Part shown: positions 1 through 8,021 of the stretch, one piece after another
Layout of the letters: each line of letters opens with the position of its first letter
Position numbering within the stretch: position 1 is the first letter of the stretch
DNA from: a virus
Length of the DNA stretch: 60,331 bases
Strand: one strand, 5' to 3'
Virus record (IMG/VR): IMGVR_UViG_3300025120_000050
Location: 1 to 60,331 of that record
Notes under the pieces: model-generated
Database searches by the model: none
The model's input: the letters and a program-made list of their open reading frames with translations, nothing else
What the model was told of the DNA's origin: nothing
Made by a program: the position numbers and the translations under genes

Positions 1-614
1 TATTTTACAATCTTATCACTCAACTCCTTTGGATATGGTGCAAGATGTTTGGATGCAGTCTCTGGATTAATCTTCCAAACATTAGATCTTTCATAATCTT
101 CTTTGACTAAAGACTGTTCCAATATATCATCTTCATATGATCTAACAACTTTATCAATCAAGAAGTCTGCTGTTTTCTGAAAGATAAAAATAGTCTCACT
201 TACAATATTAGGTTTGTATGCAACTGGTTTACGATGCTGATAGAAACCACCATTACGATTGATAGCAGCACCTTCTGGTTTTACCCAGACAATATCATCA
301 ATATATTTCCATCCCATCTTCTCCATTAAGGAAAAGAAATGAAATGGAATAGCAAGTCTCTTACTCTCATGTGCTCTACTTTCTCTTGCCTGAATCACAG
401 GAGATAGATTGACGGCACACATTCTTCCAGGTTTAGTAACCCGCAGAACTTGTTCAAATACATTAGTAAGAAACTGCAAATACTCCTCATAAGTGGGCCA
501 AATAGAATAAGACCTCGCATTATAATATGGAGGAGAAGTGCAAGTAAGATGCACAATGTCATCACCAATAGTTTTTAAGACTTCTTGAGAGTCCCCAAGT
601 AAGATTTTATTCAT
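1..614 (-). CDS. DNA methyltransferase, N4-cytosine/N6-adenine type (3' end cut by window edge)
   Basis: About 204 codons are visible from ATG at 614; the C-terminus lies outside the window. Residues 26-30 read TSPPY, the catalytic (S/D)PPY motif IV of amino-methyltransferases. The Ser form favours N4-cytosine specificity. Motif IV near the N-terminus, with the SAM-binding FxGxG motif expected after the cut, fits the beta-class order. The segment ends just after a HLAPYPKEL stretch that normally precedes the SAM motif. The ATG overlaps the stop of the upstream HNH gene as ATGA, implying translational coupling. Phage methyltransferases usually protect DNA from host restriction, which is inference here. 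The family call is strong; base specificity is not. Confidence 0.9.
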   Translation of the reverse strand, partial: MNKILLGDSQEVLKTIGDDIVHLTCTSPPYYNARSYSIWPTYEEYLQFLTNVFEQVLRVTKPGRMCAVNLSPVIQARESRAHESKRLAIPFHFFSLMEKMGWKYIDDIVWVKPEGAAINRNGGFYQHRKPVAYKPNIVSETIFIFQKTADFLIDKVVRSYEDDILEQSLVKEDYERSNVWKINPETASKHLAPYPKELSDKIVK

Positions 615-1033
615 CCAATATTGCGAGCAGAAGATTTATTTGAATTACAGTCACCATTTTCAAGTGACTTTTTACCATGACAAAGTTTGCAGAAAGTCTT
701 CACATTACCTGGCACATTATTATAGTGGTTTCCATCAAGATGGTCAAGGTCAAGAGAGTTTTGGAAACCAATCCAACCATCACGAGGAACAGGACACTTG
801 AATCCAAGTTGCTCATCATGATTCTCACAGTAGTCCTTCTTGTGAATATTTACACCAGGAATAGTTTTTCCTTTTTTACGAGCATTAGTGCAACGAGAGC
901 ACTCGGATTTGAAGGACCAATACTTCCATTCACGGACAGTCACTTTATTACAGCAACCATCATTTACACAATCAGGAAGTTCATGCCCTTCGGCAAAGAA
1001 CTTTACTTTCTGTTGCTGTGAGAGAGAAGTCAC
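611..1033 (-). CDS. HNH endonuclease with cysteine-rich zinc-binding segments
   Basis: This 140-aa protein has an HNH-type core: D97-H98 in LDLDHLDGN, the Asn-rich turn HYNN at 103-106, and C115-x2-C118-H119 in FCKLCHGKKS. Further Cys pairs at 22/27, 45/48 and about 69/80 suggest structural zinc. The start is GTG, since no ATG lies in frame near it. A TATAAT box at 1057-1062 lies about 24 bp upstream. The gene sits directly downstream of the large terminase and overlaps the methyltransferase start by 4 bp. Alternatives are a homing-type nuclease, a terminase-associated nicking enzyme, or the nuclease partner of the methyltransferase. The fold is fairly sure; the role is open. Confidence 0.85.
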   Translation of the reverse strand: MTSLSQQQKVKFFAEGHELPDCVNDGCCNKVTVREWKYWSFKSECSRCTNARKKGKTIPGVNIHKKDYCENHDEQLGFKCPVPRDGWIGFQNSLDLDHLDGNHYNNVPGNVKTFCKLCHGKKSLENGDCNSNKSSARNIG

Positions 1034-1056
1034 TCGGTTTGATTTCGTATGAACCT

Positions 1057-1062
1057 ATTATA
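1057..1062 (-). promoter_or_regulatory. Sigma-70-type -10 box (TATAAT) before the HNH-methyltransferase pair
   Basis: A perfect TATAAT lies in the 83-bp gap between the terminase stop and the HNH start, about 24 bp before the GTG. No good -35 lies 17 bp upstream (CACTAC). The gap also carries the AACTGTCCAC element found after other stop codons in the accessory block, which suggests the HNH-methyltransferase pair came with its own early-type promoter. Confidence 0.45.
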
Positions 1063-1116
1063 AGGCAGATTGAGACGTAGTAGTGATAGAGTGGACAGTT
1101 CCTCAATTGGTTTCAT

Positions 1117-2766
1117 TTATCTATAATCCCACATGTAAGATCTATCCCCATATTCATCTGCTTTAAACCAAGTGTCACCCTCAGAATCTACAAAAATTTC
1201 ATCATCTAATCCATCATTTAAAAATCCAAATGGTGCCATGTCTTGTTCAATTTGATTTTTTTGTTCTTCATATAATCTTTTTCTAACATCTTGATCTGTC
1301 AGTTCCTTAAAATAATCCTGTGCTACTAACCAAGCATAAATTACCAAACACATTGCCAAGTCGTCATTACATCCTTCTTCTGCTTGAAATGAATTGTGTT
1401 TTGAAATGAATGTAGTTAGCTCAGAAATAATCTCATAATCATTAAAAATTAATTTATTTTCCTCAATCATTGTTTTTAAATTGAGTGATCCAACTTTTTT
1501 AACAGTCTTAGACATTTTAACACCAAGTTGTGTTTTTTTGCCTGAAAATCCCTGACCAACAATTTGACCTGCTCTACCTCTCATTGAACACATTAATAAA
1601 TTTTGATATTCAAGATCATATTGAATAATACTAGCCACTTGATCACCAATATCATTTACTTCACATAAAATGAATGCCTCATTATATAATTTTGCCATTT
1701 CCCAAATAACATTTGGAAACAGCATTGGTTTTATGTCATTTTTTCTATATTTTGCCACAATTTTGTGTGGAAACTCAGTAATATCAAAAATAACAAATGC
1801 AGAGTAATCTTCTCCTACACCTCTTGCTACATCAACAGTAATTACATAATCATTTTTTTCATCAGGAGGAGCATAGATGTCTATTCCTGCATTAGATTTT
1901 AAAGGATTTTCATAAACTAATGATTTTAATTTACTTGGAGCAACAAGAGTATCAACAGAACCTAAGAACTCACACTCAAACTCAATTTTAAATTGAGATT
2001 CTGATGTATTTGCTATTGTTTGTTGTTTCCATTTTTCATCTCTACCAGGAACTTCACTCCAATGAACATCAGTTGGAATATATTCATTTCTTCCTTTTTC
2101 AGCATCATGCCACATTCTATAGAAGTGGTTCATACCATGAGGGGTAGAAACTATGATGACTTTTGTGCTTTTACCAGAAGTAATAGTAGGATAAACAGAT
2201 GCAAAAAAGGAATCTGCAATATGATTGGGGACAAACGCAAATTCATCCAGGAAGAGAATATTAAATGACATGCCTCTGACAGCACTTGCAGATGTAGAAG
2301 CTGCTAATATTTTACTACCATTTTCTAACTCTAAAGATCCTTTATTCCATGAAACAATACCTTGCTGCATCCATTTTGGTAAGTTTTCATACGCAGTTTG
2401 TAATCTGCCTAAAAGTTCTCTAGCAGTTGCTGCTTTGTTAGCAAGGATGCCAATATTAACAGAGTCATTGAAAACCGCATAATGAAGAAGATAAGAAATA
2501 ACTGTAGTACTTTTGCCAGTTTGCCTTGGCATCTTACAGATGTTAAACCTATTCTCATGGAAGTTATTAATTAACTTTTCTTGAAAATGATATGGATTAA
2601 ATTGAGTTAGTCCCTCATCTAGAGAAACAATTTTTACATAATTTGCAGCAAAGTAAACAGGATCTTCCTTACACCTAATAAATTCCTCAATATTTTCTTG
2701 AGTAAATTCAATAGGTGTATTTGCTTTTTTTAAATTTGGATTTCCAAGATATACATTATCAGGCAT
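1117..2766 (-). CDS. gp17: Terminase large subunit (gp17-like DNA packaging ATPase/nuclease)
   Basis: This 549-aa packaging motor cuts concatemeric DNA and pumps it into the prohead. Residues 81-87 RQTGKST form the Walker A loop. LFLDE at 171-175 is Walker B with the catalytic Glu. The C-terminal RNase H-like nuclease shows D312 in VDVARG, E369 in CEVND, and D468/D469 in NDDLAM as metal ligands. The length is normal for T4-like cyanophage gp17. The ATG at 2766 follows the upstream stop by 7 bp. The small subunit gp16 is about 5 kb upstream in the same operon, separated by four structural or unknown genes. Confidence 0.97.
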   Translation of the reverse strand: MPDNVYLGNPNLKKANTPIEFTQENIEEFIRCKEDPVYFAANYVKIVSLDEGLTQFNPYHFQEKLINNFHENRFNICKMPRQTGKSTTVISYLLHYAVFNDSVNIGILANKAATARELLGRLQTAYENLPKWMQQGIVSWNKGSLELENGSKILAASTSASAVRGMSFNILFLDEFAFVPNHIADSFFASVYPTITSGKSTKVIIVSTPHGMNHFYRMWHDAEKGRNEYIPTDVHWSEVPGRDEKWKQQTIANTSESQFKIEFECEFLGSVDTLVAPSKLKSLVYENPLKSNAGIDIYAPPDEKNDYVITVDVARGVGEDYSAFVIFDITEFPHKIVAKYRKNDIKPMLFPNVIWEMAKLYNEAFILCEVNDIGDQVASIIQYDLEYQNLLMCSMRGRAGQIVGQGFSGKKTQLGVKMSKTVKKVGSLNLKTMIEENKLIFNDYEIISELTTFISKHNSFQAEEGCNDDLAMCLVIYAWLVAQDYFKELTDQDVRKRLYEEQKNQIEQDMAPFGFLNDGLDDEIFVDSEGDTWFKADEYGDRSYMWDYR

Positions 2767-2773
2767 ATTTTAT

Positions 2774-4345
2774 TCAGCAATTCCAAGCTCTTAATGATTT
2801 ATTGATTCTGCTATCTGGATCATTAGCAGTTTTAGCAGAAGTTAGTTTTTTCTTCATGCCTTTCATTCTTGCACAGAATGAAGATCTTCTTTTATTTCCA
2901 ACTTTTTTGGATGGTGATTTTAAATCACTTCCTGGATTATCACGTTCATATGATTTTCTACCTTTTTCATTCAAACCCCCTTCAGGGTTTTTTCCAGACT
3001 TTTTTGTCCATGCTGCTGCCTCATCAACTTCAACTTTTTTTTTATTTGTAAGTTGTGCCTTGCGACCAGCAGGATTCTGCATAGCAATTCTGCGTTGCAT
3101 CTGCTTATTAGTTTCTTTTTCATCACCAACAGAGACAGCTCTCTGCTCTTTACCATATGCTTTATTAGACTGACGTGCCATCTTTTCTTTAGGAAGCACT
3201 TTATAACCTTCTTCTACTTCAGAATCTACATCAACATTTTCAACTTCTTCATATACTCCAGCATTTACAAACTGCTCACCTGGTTGAAAAGGAGATAAAT
3301 TATAATTTCTTATAGTAGAACCAGGATAGATTTTTTGAATGGCATCCTGAACTTCATCTCTCTTTGGTTTTCTAATTTCAGGGAAGAATAATTTTATCAT
3401 ATAAGTTTTTGCTCTCCATGAGAAAACAACACTATAAACATTTCCAGTTTGAGCAGGAATCCTTACAGATTCATCAATTTTCTCAGATGGGCATTCCTTC
3501 ATACCATGAATAGGGCACTCCTCATCTTTATGATTGTGAACACATTTTTTCTTTTCATCCAAATATTCTACTTCTTCTTTAGTTGCTGTCTTCCAACTAC
3601 CACCTGCTGCTTTATACTTCTTAGCAGCCCAACCATTAGCATATGCTGATGGATATACATCAAATTTTGCCTTTGCTTGTGATTTAAACTTAGACCACAA
3701 TGCAGGTTTAGTAGGAACATTCTTTTCTACAAGAATCCACTCATTTTCACATTCAATTTTTTCAAGAATTGCTTTTACCATAGGAGTATGTTCTTCCTTT
3801 GCATTCTTAGGAACACAATTAGGAACCATCTTACCACCTTTCTTCTTCATCCCAACTTGTTTATGGGAGTCCCAGCAAGGATCACCCTTACCCTCATCCA
3901 TGTGATCAGCAGACTTGTAACGCTTGTCACCTGCCTTCATCTTTTGATATGCAAGAGTATTTGCTTTCTTGTCAGCATTTGTGACAACCATACGATTGTC
4001 TTTTGGTGCTTCCTTCTTAGCAGGAGTTCCACCATATACTGCTTCATCAACAATCTCTTCTTTGATTTTATTTGAAGTCATGATTGGTTTTCCTCCTTTA
4101 CCTGGTCTGTCTGCAACTGGATCTTGTCTTCTTTTTCTTTTTACAGCAGAAGCTCTTTCTGCTTTAGACATTTTTGATGCTTTTTCATTAGAAAGACATT
4201 TAGGTTTTCCTTCACCCTCACCTCTAGCACATTTACCAATTCTTTCACCTTTTGTATTATAACGATCCCATCCACCACCTCCTTTACCACCTTCAGGTCC
4301 TGAACCAAACCATTTTCTTAGATCTTCTTTTTGAATATCTGACAT
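2774..4345 (-). CDS. Basic multidomain phage protein of unknown function, probable virion protein
   Basis: This 523-aa, Lys/Gly-rich protein starts at ATG 4345; a TTG two codons earlier is also possible. Residues 1-80 and 440-523 look like two related copies of a small basic domain: both have PEGG then Y, and the second ends with FCARMKGMKKKL and SRINKSLRAWNC. This domain is common in marine phages. Residues 155-180 carry a CWDSHKQVGMKKKGGKMVPN segment seen in marine phage structural proteins. Residues 218-252 hold a SAYANGWAAKKYKAAGG helix motif. Residues 268-285 have three Cys and three His, suggesting zinc. The basic charge and the place before gp17 suggest DNA or capsid contact (inference). 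Confidence 0.8.
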   Translation of the reverse strand: MSDIQKEDLRKWFGSGPEGGKGGGGWDRYNTKGERIGKCARGEGEGKPKCLSNEKASKMSKAERASAVKRKRRQDPVADRPGKGGKPIMTSNKIKEEIVDEAVYGGTPAKKEAPKDNRMVVTNADKKANTLAYQKMKAGDKRYKSADHMDEGKGDPCWDSHKQVGMKKKGGKMVPNCVPKNAKEEHTPMVKAILEKIECENEWILVEKNVPTKPALWSKFKSQAKAKFDVYPSAYANGWAAKKYKAAGGSWKTATKEEVEYLDEKKKCVHNHKDEECPIHGMKECPSEKIDESVRIPAQTGNVYSVVFSWRAKTYMIKLFFPEIRKPKRDEVQDAIQKIYPGSTIRNYNLSPFQPGEQFVNAGVYEEVENVDVDSEVEEGYKVLPKEKMARQSNKAYGKEQRAVSVGDEKETNKQMQRRIAMQNPAGRKAQLTNKKKVEVDEAAAWTKKSGKNPEGGLNEKGRKSYERDNPGSDLKSPSKKVGNKRRSSFCARMKGMKKKLTSAKTANDPDSRINKSLRAWNC

Positions 4346-4369
4346 TGCCAAGGAGAGAGTCTTAATAGT

Positions 4370-4376
4370 TATTTAG
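4370..4376 (-). promoter_or_regulatory. Late-type promoter box CTAAATA
   Basis: CTAAATA (minus strand) lies 24 bp before the ATG at 4345 and overlaps the TAA stop of the upstream gene. It resembles the T4 late promoter TATAAATA and recurs before most separated virion genes in this window. Confidence 0.5.
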
Positions 4377-4960
4377 CAATCATTTATTAGTGATCCAACT
4401 GTAGATCCTGCTGCAGATCCAATATTTTGACCCAATAAAGTTGCCCACCCTGCTGCCAACCATCCAATATAAGGTATATTCATAACTGCTGGTACTGCTA
4501 CTCCAGCTGCTATAGCACTACCTGCCATTGCACCTTGTGATCGTGCGCCAGCGTCCGCCACTAAACACTCTTCTTCTCGGGCAGTCAACTTTCCCTCGCC
4601 GTCTCCTGCAACACCTCCTAAATTTCTAGTACCGTCCATAGTGAATTGGTCTTTACGCCACTCACGTCTTCTTTCATCACCACCTCCAAAAAATCCTTTC
4701 TTAGTTTTATCTAAAGACAGTGATCTTTGTGATTCAAGAATAGCAGGGTCATTTGCTCTATATTCTATACTATACCCATCTTTACCTGCTTCAACTTTGT
4801 ATGAAGAGTAAGGACCACGTGGGATATTAATTACAGGAGATTCATAAACAGATTGCTTTGATTCATGTTGAATAAGATGCCCTAAAACTCCAATATGAGC
4901 AATACCTATAATGGATCCCAAAGTTATTAGTACTATCTTTGCAGGTTTTACAGATTTCAT
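4373..4960 (-). CDS. Membrane-associated protein with Gly/Ala-rich C-terminus, unknown function
   Basis: This is a 195-aa protein. Residues about 8-28 form a hydrophobic helix (IVLITLGSIIGIAHIGVLGHL). The middle is charged, with GGGDERRREWRKDQF. The last 50 residues are Gly/Ala-rich and hydrophobic (AGSAIAAGVAVPAV, then AAGSTVGSL), the glycine-zipper style of membrane-inserting segments. It lies between structural genes and has its own CTAAATA box. It could be a membrane-perturbing protein (lysis or injection) or a minor virion component. I recognise the protein type from cyanophages but no function. Confidence 0.75.
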   Translation of the reverse strand: MKSVKPAKIVLITLGSIIGIAHIGVLGHLIQHESKQSVYESPVINIPRGPYSSYKVEAGKDGYSIEYRANDPAILESQRSLSLDKTKKGFFGGGDERRREWRKDQFTMDGTRNLGGVAGDGEGKLTAREEECLVADAGARSQGAMAGSAIAAGVAVPAVMNIPYIGWLAAGWATLLGQNIGSAAGSTVGSLINDC

Positions 4961-4986
4961 ACCAATAACAATAGATACTGCTCATA

Positions 4987-4993
4987 TATTTAG
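4987..4993 (-). promoter_or_regulatory. Late-type promoter box CTAAATA
   Basis: CTAAATA lies 26 bp before the ATG at 4960, in the short gap after the previous stop codon. Confidence 0.5.
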
Positions 4994-4996
4994 CAA

Positions 4997-5656
4997 TTAA
5001 TCTTTTTTCTTAGTCTTCTTTTTCATTATATTGATGAATTTTCTATAAACAGCTGCTTCTGAAGTCTTACCCATCTCTCTTGCTCTTTGTTCCATAGCAA
5101 CTGCTGCTTGGATTTTATGAGCATGAGATCTTGACGATTTTCTTATTTTAGTTACTGATGCTTTAGCAGTAGCAACATCTTTAAATCCCAAACCATGAAT
5201 AGTTCCTTTGGGATTTTCATCAGTGTATAAATCAGAATGCTTTTTAGAATTAGCAGGTTGACCTTTTTTTCTGGGGATGCGAGGATTTGATTCCTCAGCA
5301 AACATTTTAAAATTTTTTCTTACTCTATTATAATTTCCTTCATCCATTTTATTTACAAATTCTTTTGATGCTGAAACCATTGCATCAATTGATGGACCAT
5401 CACCCATATTATTTCCAAGAGTTACTTTCATTACAGGATAAACTGAAGAGAAAGTATTATATCTGTTCTCTCCAGATTCTCCTGCTGTTTGAAAAGCTTG
5501 AGATAATAAGTCATCATCTTTAGGAAATAACCTTGGAGTTCTTCCTGCAACTGGTCCAGCAGCACTTGAATCATTTGAAAATGCTGCTGGTTCTCCAGGA
5601 CCATTTCCATGATTGGTTGGTGTTTCTAAAATAAATTCTTTAAATGATTTCATCAT
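4997..5656 (-). CDS. Cyanophage conserved protein, unknown function
   Basis: The start is ATG 5656 (MMKSFKEFILE), which overlaps the upstream stop as ATGA. A longer reading would run 51 bp into the upstream gene. The N-terminal half is Gly/Pro/Ser-rich. The C-terminal 110 residues are strongly basic (PRIPRKKGQPANSKKHSDLY, a conserved-looking HGLGFKDVATAKASVTKI, then KAAVYRKF-like helices and a poly-Lys end). The MKSFKEFILE start resembles small phage structural proteins. The basic helical C-terminus could bind DNA (inference). The gene is coupled to the coiled-coil gene before it. Confidence 0.8.
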   Translation of the reverse strand: MMKSFKEFILETPTNHGNGPGEPAAFSNDSSAAGPVAGRTPRLFPKDDDLLSQAFQTAGESGENRYNTFSSVYPVMKVTLGNNMGDGPSIDAMVSASKEFVNKMDEGNYNRVRKNFKMFAEESNPRIPRKKGQPANSKKHSDLYTDENPKGTIHGLGFKDVATAKASVTKIRKSSRSHAHKIQAAVAMEQRAREMGKTSEAAVYRKFINIMKKKTKKKD

Positions 5657-7608
5657 CCATCCAGTGCAACAGTGAGACCAAGAGTCATACCTGGCAGTGA
5701 CTGCCAAGAAGTACCATTATAGAATTCAATTTTTTTACTTGTTGTATTATATATCATAGCTCCTTCAAGAAAAGTTCCAGCACTAGTTGCATTATCCCTA
5801 GTAGTAGTTGTATACATTGCAGGATAAAAAGCAGTTGATGCTTTTAGTGTGGAGGCAGTGACAATCCCTGCATAATCAGCATTACCAGAAGATAGTATTG
5901 TTACTCCAATTCCAGTACCATCATCAAAATCATATCCAACATTAATCTCTGTTCTAGCAGTTACAATTCCAATGGAATCAACACTGATTTTATTTTCTGT
6001 TCTAAGAGTTCCACCAATAGTTACATTGCCACTAAATGTTGCAGAAGTTGCAGTTATAAAACCAACAGACATTCCAGTGCTTGAAGTATTTCCTTCAGTA
6101 AGGACTTCATCTAATGTTGTAGAACCTGATAATGCAGTACTTGCAATACCAACCCACTTTGATGTGGTTGAATTGTAAATAAGAAGTTGATTATCTGTTC
6201 CATCAAAAGAAACATCATCTAGATCTCTTATAAATCCTGCTCCACCACCACCCATAGTGGAAAGTTGAGTTGTTATTCTATTAATAAAAAGTCTGTAGTG
6301 CGCAGACAAATCATCTAAAGTAGCAAATTTTTTATCTAATGGAGTTAATGGATCAGTTTGATTTCCAGCAGTTTCTTTTTCATTTGGAGGTTCATTAAGA
6401 AGATATTGTTCAACTAATTGTTGTTGTTCTTCTTTTATTCTATCTTTTAAATTATTTAATTCTAAATTTAAATTTTTTAATTCTTCTCTTACACTTTTAA
6501 CTTCACTTTTAAAATCACTTCTTAAATCATCAATGTCTTTCTCATAGTATTTTACTTGAGGAAGATTGTTTACCTCTTCTTTTAATTTAGTAAAAACTTT
6601 TAGTAATGTTTCATCAGTATTAACACTCTCACGATTTATTCGTTTAATCTCTTTTTCAAGTGATTGTTTTAATTTATTTTGTTCACTTAATATTGCCTTT
6701 TTTAATTTTCTATCATCATCTTTAAATTCTCTATGATGCTCCCAAACTTTTACTGAAGTTTCCTTTAATTCATTAAATATATTATTCTTTACCTCTTGAT
6801 GATTTTCAATTATATTCTTTACATCAACCTTTAATTCAAAATCTTTTGTTTCAATAGTCTCATTTAACTCTGAAACTCTAAAGTCAATCTTCTCTTTAAT
6901 TAAATCAAGGTGTCCTTGAACCTTATTAAAGTCATCATCAATGATACTAAAAGTCTTTCCTATCCAAGAAAAGTCAGGAACCTCTTCTACTTTCTGAACC
7001 CAATCAGGAAAAGTGGGAATTGACTCCTTTACATCTTGAATTTTTGTTTTTAGTGCTTCAAGATCACTTTCATAGTACTTTACTTCTGGTAAAGATGAAA
7101 TTTCTTCCTTAATTAAATCAATTTTTTTGTAAATATATTCAATATCTCCATCATATTGTTTAATTTCAGGTATTTCAGGTATTTTTGACTCTATTTCAGT
7201 TAATTTTACTTCAAATTCTTCATTTTTTGCATCTAAATTATAAATTTTATCACTTTTAAGATCAAACCTTGATAAATTATCTTGAATTTCAATAATTTTT
7301 TCACTTAAATCACCTAATTCATCATCATAATACTTTATTTCAGGTATTTCTGGAATATCTTTTCTTACATCATTAACAAGACGTACTAATTCCTGCCATT
7401 CTGGTGCTTTTACTACATCTATAACCTCTAAAAATGATTCACCATTAGCATCTTCTATGGTTTCAGAATTATTTTCTTCTGGTTGTACAACAAATTCTTC
7501 TATAGAAGGAAGATTTTCTTCCTTAAAACTATCTAAAGAAGGTAAATCTTCTTGATTTTGTAAAAAATCATTGACTGACGGTAAATTTTCACCTTCTTTT
7601 TGTGACAT
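5653..7608 (-). CDS. Long coiled-coil virion protein with fibre-like C-terminal tip
   Basis: This 651-aa protein has three parts. Residues 9-41 hold three copies of LPS(V/L/I)xxF. Residues 80-420 are charged coiled coil with four PEIKYYDDELxxL-like units near 85-101, 143-159, 172-186 and 354-368. Residues 440-651 are a Gly/Thr-rich beta domain with GIVTARTEI and TFSGNVTIGGTL repeats typical of cyanophage fibres. The protein ends LGLTVALDG, much like the cut gene at the right edge of the window. Between gp16 and gp17 it probably makes a trimeric whisker or fibre, perhaps a fibritin-like collar protein (inference). Confidence 0.85.
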   Translation of the reverse strand: MSQKEGENLPSVNDFLQNQEDLPSLDSFKEENLPSIEEFVVQPEENNSETIEDANGESFLEVIDVVKAPEWQELVRLVNDVRKDIPEIPEIKYYDDELGDLSEKIIEIQDNLSRFDLKSDKIYNLDAKNEEFEVKLTEIESKIPEIPEIKQYDGDIEYIYKKIDLIKEEISSLPEVKYYESDLEALKTKIQDVKESIPTFPDWVQKVEEVPDFSWIGKTFSIIDDDFNKVQGHLDLIKEKIDFRVSELNETIETKDFELKVDVKNIIENHQEVKNNIFNELKETSVKVWEHHREFKDDDRKLKKAILSEQNKLKQSLEKEIKRINRESVNTDETLLKVFTKLKEEVNNLPQVKYYEKDIDDLRSDFKSEVKSVREELKNLNLELNNLKDRIKEEQQQLVEQYLLNEPPNEKETAGNQTDPLTPLDKKFATLDDLSAHYRLFINRITTQLSTMGGGGAGFIRDLDDVSFDGTDNQLLIYNSTTSKWVGIASTALSGSTTLDEVLTEGNTSSTGMSVGFITATSATFSGNVTIGGTLRTENKISVDSIGIVTARTEINVGYDFDDGTGIGVTILSSGNADYAGIVTASTLKASTAFYPAMYTTTTRDNATSAGTFLEGAMIYNTTSKKIEFYNGTSWQSLPGMTLGLTVALDG

Positions 7609-7649
7609 TGCTATTAGTATCCTTACTTTGGGATTTCTCTCCCTCTGAT

Positions 7650-8021
7650 CTATTTATTTGAATTATCCTTTAACAATTTCTGTAATTCAGCAGTTGATCC
7701 CACAAACAAAGCATTGTTTACTGTTGTTGGACCTTTACTTGTCTGCTGTTCATTAACATCTTTTAATTTTTGCTGAAGAGACATTAATTTATCAGTTGCA
7801 TCAGCAACATTTTTAATTAATTGGCCAGCAACTTCATATGCTCTTGGCATTTCACTTTCTTGTGCAAGTTCAAGAATACCATTAATTGCTTCCTGCCCCT
7901 TTTCAATAATTGAATAAAGATTACCTCTAGTATATTCGTAATCTTTTTCTACATCATTCTTATTAAGATGAGCAGGTCTTTCTTTTTCAATTGGTGTAAT
8001 GTTGATCATTTCATCATTCAT
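7650..8021 (-). CDS. gp16: Terminase small subunit (gp16-like)
   Basis: This 123-aa protein aligns by eye with T4 gp16: DYEYTRGNLYSIIEKGQEAI, then ESEMPRAYEVAGQLIK, a helical hairpin, and a C-terminal NNALFVGSTAELQKLL. The small subunit recognises DNA and regulates gp17 during packaging initiation. It starts within the last codons of gp15 as an ATGA overlap. It is shorter than T4 gp16 (164 aa) but of usual cyanophage size. Confidence 0.93.
   Translation of the reverse strand: MNDEMINITPIEKERPAHLNKNDVEKDYEYTRGNLYSIIEKGQEAINGILELAQESEMPRAYEVAGQLIKNVADATDKLMSLQQKLKDVNEQQTSKGPTTVNNALFVGSTAELQKLLKDNSNK
7651..7657 (-). promoter_or_regulatory. Late-type promoter box ATAAATA
   Basis: ATAAATA lies in the last codons of gp16, 42 bp before the start of the coiled-coil protein at 7608. 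The distance is longer than at other sites, so the call is tentative. Confidence 0.35.
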
